Shown piece after piece: positions 1 through 8,985 of a stretch of 45,430 nt of DNA. The notes under the pieces are model-generated. The model ran no database searches. It worked only from the letters and a program-made list of their open reading frames with translations, and was not told the DNA's origin. The first letter of the stretch is position 1, and each line of letters starts with the position of its first letter. Location: positions 1-45,430 of the forward strand of contig CALAQW010000196.1 of the NCBI GenBank assembly GCA_937888955.1, in the 5' to 3' direction. The position numbers were made by a program, and so were the translations under genes. The DNA is from an uncultured Alphaproteobacteria bacterium. Its GTDB lineage: Bacteria > Pseudomonadota > Alphaproteobacteria > UBA11222.

Positions 1-2
1 GC

Positions 3-605
3 GCCGCGCTGGGTGTTATTCGGCTTGTTCTCGAAAATGGGCTGCGCTTGCCGCTTGCGCCGCTGTTTGGTGCGCAGGCTGAAGATCTGCTCGGCTTTTT
101 CGCCGACCGCCTCAAGGTGCATCTGCGTGGCGAAGGGGTGCGTCACGATCTGATCGACGCGGTATTCGCACTTGGCGATCAGGACGATCTTGTGCTGCTG
201 GTCGCGCGGGTTCGGGCGCTTGAGGCGTTCTTGCAATCCGATGACGGGGCGAATTTGCTTGCTGCCTATAAGCGGGCGGCCAACATCCTGCGGATCGAGG
301 AAAAGCGCGACGCTGCCTCCTATGACGGGCATGCGGATCCCGCGCTTTTCGCGCAGGATGAAGAGCGCACTTTGTTTGACCAGATCGCGGAAGCGGCGGC
401 CGAAGCGGATGCCGCCCTCGCGCGGGACGATTTCACCGCCGCCATGGGGGCGGTGGCGCGGCTCAGGATGCCGGTCGATGCGTTCTTTGATAAAGTGACT
501 GTCAATGCGGATCAGGCTGAGCGGCGGGCAAACCGGTTGCGGCTTTTGTCGCAGATACGGGGTGCCTTGGAAGCGGTGGCCGATTTCTCAAAAATCGAAG
601 GGTAA
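3..605 (+). CDS. glyS: Glycine--tRNA ligase beta subunit, C-terminal part (5' end outside window)
   Basis: Frame is open from the window edge ([18 protein letters not shown]...), with the GlyS C-terminal motif ([12 protein letters not shown]...[10 protein letters not shown]...[10 protein letters not shown]). Confidence 0.93.
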   Translation, partial: AALGVIRLVLENGLRLPLAPLFGAQAEDLLGFFADRLKVHLRGEGVRHDLIDAVFALGDQDDLVLLVARVRALEAFLQSDDGANLLAAYKRAANILRIEEKRDAASYDGHADPALFAQDEERTLFDQIAEAAAEADAALARDDFTAAMGAVARLRMPVDAFFDKVTVNADQAERRANRLRLLSQIRGALEAVADFSKIEG

Positions 606-613
606 GAAAGCGT

Positions 614-3316
614 ATGTCCAGCAAGCATGCGGCAAATGCCGGCCATAAATGGGTTTATTTCTTTGGCGACGGCATGGCCGAGGGCGCGGCGGATATGCGC
701 GATCTGCTTGGCGGCAAGGGTGCAAACCTTGCGGAAATGAGCAATATCGGCCTGCCGGTACCGCCCGGCTTTACGGTCACGACCGAAGTATGCACCGCCT
801 TCTACGCAAATAACCGCAGCTACCCGGACGGGCTCGATGCGCAACTGGCGGCGGCGCTGGATCAGGTGGGGGCGATCACCGGACGTGTTTTCGGTGATCC
901 CGAACGCCCGTTGCTATTGTCGGTGCGGTCGGGTGCGCGGGTCTCGATGCCGGGCATGATGGACACGGTGCTCAATCTCGGACTGAATGATGCAACCGCC
1001 CAGGCGCTTGTCAAGGAAACAGGCGATGCCCGCTTCGTGTATGACAGCTATCGCCGCTTCATCCAGATGTATTCGGCGGTCGTGCTCGATGTTGCGCATC
1101 ACCTGTTCGAGGATGCGCTTGACGATCACAAGCTTGGTCTCGGGATTACCCAGGACACGGATATGAAGGCCGAGGATTGGCGCGATCTCGTCGCAACCTA
1201 CAAGCAGATCGTGCAAGACGAGCTGGGCGAGGCATTTCCCGAAGACGCGAAACAGCAGCTGTGGGGCGGCATTGGCGCGGTATTCGGATCGTGGCAGTCG
1301 GCACGGGCGAAAACCTATCGCCGTATCCATAATATCTCCGACGATTGGGGCACCGCGGTCAATGTGCAGGCAATGGTGTTCGGCAATATGGGGAATGACA
1401 GCGCCACGGGCGTGGCCTTCACCCGGAATCCCGCAACCGGCGAAAAATCCTTCTACGGAGAGTTTCTTGTCAATGCGCAGGGTGAGGATGTGGTGGCCGG
1501 TATCCGCACGCCGCAGCATCTGACCCGCGCGGCACGTGAACAGGCGGGCGAAAGCGATCTGTCGCTTGAAGAGCGCATGCCCGAGGCATTTGCCGAGCTG
1601 ACCGAGGCCTATCGCAAGCTCGAAGCCCATTACCGGGATATGCAGGATATCGAATTCACAATCGAGCGCGGCAAGCTCTGGATGCTTCAGACCCGCTCGG
1701 GCAAGCGCACCACTCAGGCTGCGCTGAAGATTGCGGTCGATATGGTCGCGGAGGGGCTGATCGACCGGGCCGAAGCGGTCGGGCGGATCGATCCCGCATC
1801 GCTTGACCAATTACTGCATCCAAGTCTTGATCCGGACGCGCCGCGTGAGGTGCTGACACGTGGCTTGCCCGCCTCCCCCGGCGCGGGCACGGGCGAGGTG
1901 GCGCTGACGCCGGAGAAAGCCGAGGAGATGGCTGCCGCCGGAAAATCAGTCATCCTTGTGCGGACTGAAACGAGCCCGGAAGATATTCATGGCATGCATG
2001 TCTCCGCCGGCATTCTGACGAGCCGTGGCGGCATGACCAGCCATGCGGCGGTCGTGGCGCGCGGCATGGGCAAGCCATGCGTATCGGGCGCGGGCGCAAT
2101 CCGCGTCAATGCGGCCGAAGGCGGTTTCGAGGTCGCCGGCCGCAAGATCGCCGAGGGCGATGTGATCACCATCGACGGATCGACGGGGGAGGTGATTCTC
2201 GGCGCCGTACCGATGATCCAGCCTGAACTCAGTGGCGACTTCGCGGCCTTGATGGGGTGGGCGGATGAAATTCGCCGCCTGAAGGTGCGCACAAATGCCG
2301 AAACGCCCGAAGATGCGCGCACCGCGCGGCAATTCGGGGCGGAAGGCATCGGTCTGTGCCGGACCGAGCATATGTTCTTTGAGGGCAACCGCGTCGTTGC
2401 GATGCGGGAGATGATCCTGGCAGAGGATGAGGCGGGGCGTCGCGCCGCGCTTGCCAAGATCCTGCCGATGCAGCGCGATGATTTCGTGCAGCTTTTCACG
2501 ATCATGGCGGGGTTGCCGGTCACTGTGCGGTTGCTTGATCCGCCGCTGCACGAATTCCTGCCGCATAAGGATTCCGAATTTGCGGAAGTTGCCGCGGCGA
2601 TTGGCTGCGATGTGGCGGAACTGCGCGCCCGGGCCTCGGATCTTGCCGAGGCCAATCCGATGCTTGGCCATCGCGGGGCGCGGCTTGGCATCAGCTATCC
2701 CGAGATTTATGAGATGCAGGCGCGGGCGATTTTCGAGGCCGCACTGACCGCGGGCGCGCAGACCGGTGCGCCGGTGACGCCTGAAATCATGGTGCCGTTG
2801 ATCGCAACGCGCAAGGAGCTGGAAATCCTGAAAGCGCGGATCGATGCGGTGGCGGCGGAAGTCGGCAAGGAAAAATCCGCAAGCCTTTCCTATCATGTGG
2901 GCACGATGATCGAGTTGCCGCGTGCCGCCCTGCGCGCCGGTGAGATCGCCGAGCAAGCGGAATTCTTCAGCTTTGGCACCAATGACCTGACGCAGACGAC
3001 CTATGGCATCAGCCGCGACGATTCAGCGTCCTTCCTGAACGATTATCTGCGCGCGGGTATCTTTACCCAGGATCCGTTCGTCAGCCTCGATCAGGAAGGG
3101 GTGGGGGAGCTTGTCGCCCTGGCCGCCGAACGCGGCCGCGCCACCCGCCCTGACATCAAGCTCGGCATTTGCGGCGAACATGGCGGCGATCCCGATTCGG
3201 TGCGTTTCTGCAATGCGATCGGGCTCGATTATGTCTCATGTTCCCCTTACCGGGTGCCGATTGCCCGGCTTGCCGCGGCGCAGGCGGCGATGGCGGCGCG
3301 CGAGCGCGACGTCTGA
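614..3316 (+). CDS. ppdK: Pyruvate, phosphate dikinase
   Basis: 900-aa ORF; GGKGANLAEMSNIGLPVPPGFTVTTE, swivelling His motif GGMTSHAAVVARGMGKPCVSG, C-terminal PEP-utiliser domain (FSFGTNDLTQTTYG, CGEHGGDP). Confidence 0.97.
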   Translation: MSSKHAANAGHKWVYFFGDGMAEGAADMRDLLGGKGANLAEMSNIGLPVPPGFTVTTEVCTAFYANNRSYPDGLDAQLAAALDQVGAITGRVFGDPERPLLLSVRSGARVSMPGMMDTVLNLGLNDATAQALVKETGDARFVYDSYRRFIQMYSAVVLDVAHHLFEDALDDHKLGLGITQDTDMKAEDWRDLVATYKQIVQDELGEAFPEDAKQQLWGGIGAVFGSWQSARAKTYRRIHNISDDWGTAVNVQAMVFGNMGNDSATGVAFTRNPATGEKSFYGEFLVNAQGEDVVAGIRTPQHLTRAAREQAGESDLSLEERMPEAFAELTEAYRKLEAHYRDMQDIEFTIERGKLWMLQTRSGKRTTQAALKIAVDMVAEGLIDRAEAVGRIDPASLDQLLHPSLDPDAPREVLTRGLPASPGAGTGEVALTPEKAEEMAAAGKSVILVRTETSPEDIHGMHVSAGILTSRGGMTSHAAVVARGMGKPCVSGAGAIRVNAAEGGFEVAGRKIAEGDVITIDGSTGEVILGAVPMIQPELSGDFAALMGWADEIRRLKVRTNAETPEDARTARQFGAEGIGLCRTEHMFFEGNRVVAMREMILAEDEAGRRAALAKILPMQRDDFVQLFTIMAGLPVTVRLLDPPLHEFLPHKDSEFAEVAAAIGCDVAELRARASDLAEANPMLGHRGARLGISYPEIYEMQARAIFEAALTAGAQTGAPVTPEIMVPLIATRKELEILKARIDAVAAEVGKEKSASLSYHVGTMIELPRAALRAGEIAEQAEFFSFGTNDLTQTTYGISRDDSASFLNDYLRAGIFTQDPFVSLDQEGVGELVALAAERGRATRPDIKLGICGEHGGDPDSVRFCNAIGLDYVSCSPYRVPIARLAAAQAAMAARERDV

Positions 3317-3331
3317 TCCGGGCGCGCGCGG

Positions 3332-4273
3332 GTGGCGGAAATTCCGACATTCGAGGAATTGCAGACAGGCGGCAAGCCGGTCATGGCCCGTGCGCTGGCC
3401 GCTGCCGAGCGTTTCGCTGACCGGCCCGCGCTTGTCGGGCTGCTTGATGCATGCTGGGCGGGTGCGCGCGCGCATGTTGTGGGGCTGACCGGTCCGCCCG
3501 GCGTCGGTAAATCGACGCTCATCAACAGCCTGATCGGTGCCTGGCGCGCGGCCGGGCGTACTGTTGGCGTGATCGCCGTTGACCCGACATCGCGGCGCAC
3601 CGGCGGCGCGCTTCTTGGCGACCGCACAAGGCTTGCGACCGATCCCGAGGATCACGGTATTTTCGTGCGTTCCATGGCGGCACGCGATCGGCTTGGCGGG
3701 CTGGGGGGGGTGACGATGCCCGCCATGGTGTTGATGCGTGCGGTCTATGACATCGTGCTTGTCGAAACCGTCGGGATTGGCCAGTCCGAAACCGATATTG
3801 CCGATCTTGCCGATACAGTGATCTTCTGCATCCAGCCGGGTTCCGGCGACAGTTTGCAATATATGAAGGCCGGCATCATGGAGGTGCCGCATATCGCGGT
3901 TGTGACAAAAGCCGATATGGGTGCGGCCGCCCGCCGCGCCAAGGCCGATGTGGAAGGCGCAATGGGGCTTAGCGATTTGGGGGGTGACGGCTGGATGCCG
4001 CAGGTGCTGACCCTGTCGGCCGCCCGGTCGGAAGGCATCGACGCGTTGGTGGCAGAGATCGACCGGCATCGCGATTGGCTTGAGCGCTCTGGCGAAGGGG
4101 CGCGGACCCGTCTTGCTCAGGCGCGGCATTGGCTGCACGAACTGGTGCGGGAGGAATTCGGCCGTCATGGTCTTGCTCAAGCCCGCGATCAGTTGACAGG
4201 GCAATCGGGGAACACGCCCTTTGCCGCCGCCCGCGCCATCAGTCAGACCCTGCGGCAGCGCCCGTCTGCCTAA
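3332..4273 (+). CDS. meaB: MeaB/ArgK-family methylmalonyl-CoA mutase-associated GTPase
   Basis: 313 aa, GTG start; P-loop GPPGVGKSTLI, AVDPTSRRTGGALLGDRTRL, VETVGIGQSE. Confidence 0.93.
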   Translation: MAEIPTFEELQTGGKPVMARALAAAERFADRPALVGLLDACWAGARAHVVGLTGPPGVGKSTLINSLIGAWRAAGRTVGVIAVDPTSRRTGGALLGDRTRLATDPEDHGIFVRSMAARDRLGGLGGVTMPAMVLMRAVYDIVLVETVGIGQSETDIADLADTVIFCIQPGSGDSLQYMKAGIMEVPHIAVVTKADMGAAARRAKADVEGAMGLSDLGGDGWMPQVLTLSAARSEGIDALVAEIDRHRDWLERSGEGARTRLAQARHWLHELVREEFGRHGLAQARDQLTGQSGNTPFAAARAISQTLRQRPSA

Positions 4274-4393
4274 AAGACGGGCATTTGCCCTGAAATCCGG
4301 CATGGATGTGCCAATTCAAACGCGACTTAACCCGAAATTCACAATAATTGAATTCCGCATCCGGTTTGGCACGGGGCTTGCGTTATGTTGGTT

Positions 4394-4520
4394 GCGTCTA
4401 GGGTTCCGGTATCGGTTCGGGCGACAGTGCCCGGTCTGATATGACTGGTCCGAGGGATGCAATCCGGCATCTGTATATGCCGGACACACGGCGGGATAAA
4501 AGCCCGGGAGGTCTCGTGCG
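4394..4520 (+). promoter_or_regulatory. Guanidine-I (ykkC-type) riboswitch aptamer
   Basis: Ordered conserved blocks: TCTAGGGTTCCGG ... GACTGGTCCGAGGGA ... ACACGGCGGGATAAAAGCCCGGGAG. Lies in the leader of an ABC transporter/ureohydrolase operon. Boundaries approximate. Confidence 0.93.
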
Positions 4521-4628
4521 GCGGTCGTTTCGGCCGATGTGCGGTGAGACTCCACACCTTCTCGCCGCCCCGCCCCGGACCTGCCTTTGCTGCCCGCCAA
4601 GCGGCGAAACAAGCAGGGAGCCCGGAAC

Positions 4629-5693
4629 ATGCTGAAATCCATCCGCAAACAATTCATGCTGGCCGTCACGGCAGTGACGCTTGCCTTAGTTCCCTTATCC
4701 GCGCAGGCGGAAGCAAAAGACAGTTTCAAGGTCTGCTGGTCGATCTATGTCGGCTGGATGCCCTGGGGCTATATTCAGGACAGCGGCATCATGAAAAAGT
4801 GGGCCGATAAATATGATATCGATGTCGAGATCGTTCAGATCAACGACTATATCGAATCGATTAATCAGTATACAGCCGGTGCGTTCGATGGTTGCACCAT
4901 GACCAATATGGATGCGTTGACGATCCCGTCGGTCGGCGGGGTCGATACGACCGCGCTGATCGTCGGTGATTTCTCGAACGGTAATGACGGGATCGTGCTC
5001 AAGCAGGGCGATGCGGTTGCTGACCTCAAGGGGCGTGAGGTCAATCTCGTCGAATTGTCGGTATCCCACTATCTGCTTGCGCGTGCGCTGGAAAGTGTGG
5101 GATTGGCCGAGCGCGACCTGACGGTTGTCAATACATCGGATGCCGATATCGTCGCAGCCTTTGCAAGCCGTACCGATGAGGCAGCAGTCGTTACCTGGAA
5201 CCCGCAATTGTCCGAGGTCGCGGCACTTCCGGGCGCGGCGAAGATCTTCGATTCCGCTGATATCCCCGGTGAGATCATCGATCTGATGGTCGTGAACACC
5301 GAAACGCTGGCCGATAACCCCAAGCTGGGCAAGGCGCTGGTCGGCGCATGGTACGAGATGATGGGCCTGATGCATGAGGATGCCGACATCCGCGCCAAAC
5401 TGGGCAAGGCGGCGGGCACAGACCTTGCGGGCTATGATGCGCAGCTTGCGACGACGCGGATGTTCTATGCGCCGGCGGAAGCGGTCAGCTTCACCGAAAG
5501 CGCTGATCTTGTTGCGACCATGGACGCGGTGCGCAAATTCTCCGATGCCCATGGGCTGCTTGGTGAAAGCGGCCAGTCCGTCGATGCGGTCGGCATCGCT
5601 TTCTCCGGCGGCAAAACGCTTGGCGATACGGCAAATATCCGCTTGCGCTTTGATCCGGCCTTTATGGCGCAGGCTGCGTCCGGCGGGCTTTAG
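4629..5693 (+). CDS. ABC transporter substrate-binding protein (nitrate/taurine/urea-carboxylase-region type; probable guanidine importer)
   Basis: Signal peptide MLKSIRKQFMLAVTAVTLALVPLSAQAEA; FKVCWSIYVGWMPWGYIQDSGIMKKWADKY; directly downstream of the riboswitch. Confidence 0.88.
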   Translation: MLKSIRKQFMLAVTAVTLALVPLSAQAEAKDSFKVCWSIYVGWMPWGYIQDSGIMKKWADKYDIDVEIVQINDYIESINQYTAGAFDGCTMTNMDALTIPSVGGVDTTALIVGDFSNGNDGIVLKQGDAVADLKGREVNLVELSVSHYLLARALESVGLAERDLTVVNTSDADIVAAFASRTDEAAVVTWNPQLSEVAALPGAAKIFDSADIPGEIIDLMVVNTETLADNPKLGKALVGAWYEMMGLMHEDADIRAKLGKAAGTDLAGYDAQLATTRMFYAPAEAVSFTESADLVATMDAVRKFSDAHGLLGESGQSVDAVGIAFSGGKTLGDTANIRLRFDPAFMAQAASGGL

Positions 5694-5738
5694 CGCCTGG
5701 GCGCGCGCGGGCGGTTGCGTCGGTCGGAGGCGGGGACA

Positions 5739-6563
5739 ATGCGGCGTATCATCAACTGGCAACCGTCGCGGGCAGGGGCAATTCTGCTCGGGGCGGCACC
5801 GTTCATTCTGCTGATCGTCCTGTATCTGATCTTTTCGGATTTGCGACTTGCCGCCAATCCGAACGACAAGCTGCTGCCCTCGCCTGCGCGGATCTGGGAC
5901 ACGGTCCTGCGGCTTGCGCTGGAAGAAGATCGTCGCAGCGGTACAGTCCTTCTGTGGCGTGATACCGGGGCCAGCCTGCTGCGCCTTTTTATCGGGCTGG
6001 GCGTTGCGACACTGGTGGGGCTTTGTGTCGGTATAGCAACGGGCCTCATCCCCTATGTGCGGCGCACGCTCGGACCGCTTATTGCCATCGTGTCGATGGT
6101 GCCCCCGATGGCTGTATTGCCGATCCTGTTCATCATTCTGGGACTTGGAGAGGTTGCCAAGATTGTCCTCATCGTTATCGGTGTCGCGCCCTTTCTGATG
6201 CGCGATCTGGCCATCCGTGTCGCCGAGCTGCCGCGCGAGCAGCTTGTCAAGGCGCAGACGCTTGCGGCCTCGAGCTGGCAGATCGTGTTGCGGGTGGTGC
6301 TGCCGCAGATCATGCCGCGCCTGATCGACGGGGTCAGGCTGTCGCTCGGGCCCGCATGGCTGTTCCTGATCGCGGCAGAAGCGATTGCGGCGACCGAAGG
6401 GCTTGGCTACCGGATCTTTCTTGTGCGGCGCTATCTGGCGATGGATGTGATCCTGCCCTATGTCGTCTGGATCACATTGCTTGCCTTTGCGATGGATTTT
6501 CTTCTGCGTCTGGCGAAGCGCGTGTTTTTCCCCTGGGCGGTCATTGGGGGCGACAAGATATGA
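5739..6563 (+). CDS. ABC transporter permease (SsuC/TauC-like)
   Basis: Multiple TM segments; EAA-like loop (LPREQLVKAQTLAASSWQIVLRVVLPQIMPRLIDGVRLSLGPAWLFLIAAE). RBS cggagg before the 5739 ATG. Confidence 0.9.
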   Translation: MRRIINWQPSRAGAILLGAAPFILLIVLYLIFSDLRLAANPNDKLLPSPARIWDTVLRLALEEDRRSGTVLLWRDTGASLLRLFIGLGVATLVGLCVGIATGLIPYVRRTLGPLIAIVSMVPPMAVLPILFIILGLGEVAKIVLIVIGVAPFLMRDLAIRVAELPREQLVKAQTLAASSWQIVLRVVLPQIMPRLIDGVRLSLGPAWLFLIAAEAIAATEGLGYRIFLVRRYLAMDVILPYVVWITLLAFAMDFLLRLAKRVFFPWAVIGGDKI

Positions 6564-7342
6564 GCGCGGTGACCATTCGCGACGTCGCGAAGCTGTATGA
6601 CAATGTGCCGGTGCTGCGCGATATCAATGTCACGGTAGATACCGGGGAATTCTGTACTGTAGTCGGGGCGTCGGGCTGCGGGAAAAGCACCTTTTTGCGG
6701 ATGCTGTTGAGTGAGGAGCAACCGAGCAGCGGCGTCATTCTGATTGATGGTAAGCCGATTGCCCCCGAACCGGGGCCTGACCGCGGTGTTGTCTATCAGC
6801 GTTATTCCGTCTTCCCGCATCTGAGTGTGCTTGACAATGTCATGCTCGGCCCGAGTTTTTCCCGTGCACCTTTCATGGCGCGGCTGTTCGGCGCTGCCGC
6901 GCGCGCCCTGCGCGAGGAGGCGATGCATTATCTCGACGCGGTCGGGCTTGCGGATGCGCGCGATCAATATCCGGCAGCCTTGTCGGGCGGTATGCAGCAA
7001 CGGCTTGCCATTGCCCAGACGCTCATCATGCAGCCTAAATTGCTGCTGCTTGACGAGCCGTTTGGTGCGCTCGACCCGGGAACGCGCAAGGACATGCATG
7101 ACTTGTTGCGCACATTGTGGCGTGACAGCGGCATGACCGTCTTCATGGTTACCCATGATCTGCAGGAAGGTTTTTCGCTCGGTACAAGGGTGCTTGTCTT
7201 TGACAAGCCGCCAATGAGCGCTTCGGGGGCCAGCCGGGGTGCGACCATCACTTACGACCTTCAACTCAAACGCAGGCCAAGCGCGGATGCGATCTGGGGG
7301 CCTGCCCACTTCAAGGAGATACAGGAAAATGCACAGGGTTAA
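6560..7342 (+). CDS. ABC transporter ATP-binding protein (SsuB/TauB-like)
   Basis: Walker A GASGCGKST, signature LSGGMQQRLAIAQ, Walker B LLLLDEPFGALD. ATG overlaps the permease stop (ATGA). Confidence 0.94.
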   Translation: MSAVTIRDVAKLYDNVPVLRDINVTVDTGEFCTVVGASGCGKSTFLRMLLSEEQPSSGVILIDGKPIAPEPGPDRGVVYQRYSVFPHLSVLDNVMLGPSFSRAPFMARLFGAAARALREEAMHYLDAVGLADARDQYPAALSGGMQQRLAIAQTLIMQPKLLLLDEPFGALDPGTRKDMHDLLRTLWRDSGMTVFMVTHDLQEGFSLGTRVLVFDKPPMSASGASRGATITYDLQLKRRPSADAIWGPAHFKEIQENAQG

Positions 7343-8561
7343 CCGCGTTGCTCACCAGCATCACGTCGGGGCTCACCGGCATGGCTTCGGGGCAGGGGCG
7401 CTTGTTCCCGGGGAGCGGCGCGCCCACCATCCCGATTTCGACAAGATGCAGGCGCGCGGCTGGAAGGCCGCGCTGGCGGAGGCGGATATCGGTGACAGCA
7501 AGTGGAAGGCGGAACAGGCGCGTGCGCTGGAACTTGGGCTGGATGCTGCCGACAGCATACAGGACCGCACGATTTCGACTTTCGCGCGGGGGGAGTTGCC
7601 GCATTTTGCCGGGATCAATACCTTCCTCAAAGCGCCCTATGCGGAGGATGTCCGCGCGGTCGGCAATTACGATGCGGCGGTGATCGGCGTTCCGTTCGAC
7701 GGGGGGACGACCTATCGACCGGGTACCCGTTTCGGGCCGCAGGGAATGCGCAAGATTTCTGCGCTCTATACGCCGTATAATTACGAGCTGGGCGTCGATC
7801 TGCGCGAACAGATGAGCCTGTGCGATGCCGGGGATGTCTTCACCATTCCCGCCAATATCGAAAAGACGTTCGATCAGATCAGCCGTGCCGTGTCACATAT
7901 CTTTTCCTCAGGCGCATTGCCGATCATCATGGGGGGCGATCATTCGATCGGCTTTGCCACGGTGCGCGGCATCGCGCAATGCACCAGCAAAAAGATCGGT
8001 ATCATCCACTTCGATCGCCACGCCGATATCCAGGAACGCGACCTTGACGAGCGTATGCATACGACACCCTGGTTCCATGCAACCAACATGCCCAATGTGC
8101 CAGCGACCAATCTGGTGCAGATCGGGATTGGCGGCTGGCAGGTCCCGCGCGAGGCGGTCAGCGAAATCCGCAACCGTAATACCAATATCCTGACCATCCG
8201 CGATGTCGAGGAGCTTGGCATCGACAAAACGGCCGAGATCGCGCTTGAGCTTGCCTGGAAGGATGCGGATGCGGTTTATCTGAGCTTTGATATCGATTGT
8301 GTGGATTGTGGTTTTGTCCCCGGTACCGGCTGGCCTGAACCGGGTGGTTTTCTGCCGCGCGAGGCGCTGTCGCTTGTCGGCAAGGTCGCGGCGGAGGGGA
8401 TTTGCGGGCTTGAGGTTGTGGAGGTATCGCCACCTTATGATCAGTCCGAAATCACCGCACTTTTCGGAACGCGGGTGATTGTCGATGTGCTCGGTTCCCT
8501 GGTGGCGCATGGCAAGCTTGGTGCCCATAAGCCGATGATCGACAAGCCGGTGAGCTTTTGA
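7329..8561 (+). CDS. gdmH: Ureohydrolase (arginase/agmatinase superfamily), probable guanidine hydrolase
   Basis: Metal-binding motifs GGDHS, HFDRHADIQE, SFDIDCVD; long N-terminal extension before YDAAVIGVPFDGGTTYRPGTRFGPQGMR; fourth gene after a guanidine-I riboswitch. SD aaggag upstream. Superfamily is certain; substrate inferred from context. Confidence 0.85.
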   Translation: MHRVNRVAHQHHVGAHRHGFGAGALVPGERRAHHPDFDKMQARGWKAALAEADIGDSKWKAEQARALELGLDAADSIQDRTISTFARGELPHFAGINTFLKAPYAEDVRAVGNYDAAVIGVPFDGGTTYRPGTRFGPQGMRKISALYTPYNYELGVDLREQMSLCDAGDVFTIPANIEKTFDQISRAVSHIFSSGALPIIMGGDHSIGFATVRGIAQCTSKKIGIIHFDRHADIQERDLDERMHTTPWFHATNMPNVPATNLVQIGIGGWQVPREAVSEIRNRNTNILTIRDVEELGIDKTAEIALELAWKDADAVYLSFDIDCVDCGFVPGTGWPEPGGFLPREALSLVGKVAAEGICGLEVVEVSPPYDQSEITALFGTRVIVDVLGSLVAHGKLGAHKPMIDKPVSF

Positions 8562-8562
8562 G

Positions 8563-8904
8563 ATGCCCCATGATGGTGCCCCCGGCCGCAGCGCGGCGGA
8601 TGAGGCGGCGGCCGCCGCCGAACGCGCCTTTATCGACGGGTTTCGCGCAGCCGGCGACAAGCGCGCCTTCCTTGAACTTGCGCAGATCCCGCTTGAACTG
8701 GGCGATTTGAAACTGATGCAGGTGCGGATTGGCGACAGCTATGATGTCGGGTCTGCAAGTCCCGGATTCGGGCAGCGTGAAATGGTTTACCACCCTTTGC
8801 CCGGCACGATGATCAGTGCAAGGACAAGCCTGCATTTTGTCTATGTCGCGGCCGACCGCAAGGAGGAGCGGCACCTGGCCGGTTTGCGCCCCGATGCGGG
8901 CTAG
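8563..8904 (+). CDS. Uncharacterised 113-aa protein in guanidine operon
   Basis: ATG one base after the guanidinase stop (TGAgATG); 113 codons with typical codon usage; no family recognised. Confidence 0.65.
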   Translation: MPHDGAPGRSAADEAAAAAERAFIDGFRAAGDKRAFLELAQIPLELGDLKLMQVRIGDSYDVGSASPGFGQREMVYHPLPGTMISARTSLHFVYVAADRKEERHLAGLRPDAG

Positions 8905-8985
8905 TGCAGCGCCGCGATTCCCAATCAGGAGAAAATGCGATAGGACATCACTATCGAAAAATCGCAATAAATTCGGGAGGATGAA

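Noticed and set aside
1946-2956. 336-aa minus ORF inside ppdK
   Set aside because: Antisense shadow of a highly conserved enzyme gene; H/R-rich, no recognisable domain.
3703-3712. G8 run in meaB as possible slippery site
   Set aside because: Reading frame is continuous and MeaB motifs are in one frame on both sides; no evidence of frameshifting.
4316-4729. Minus-strand ORF over the riboswitch leader (also smaller ORFs on both strands)
   Set aside because: The region is explained by a structured RNA leader; the ORFs have no coding character and run into the opposite-strand SBP gene.
6023-6559. N-terminal extension of the ABC ATPase ORF (6023 start)
   Set aside because: Overlaps the permease out of frame; the ATPase begins at 6560 with an ATGA overlap.
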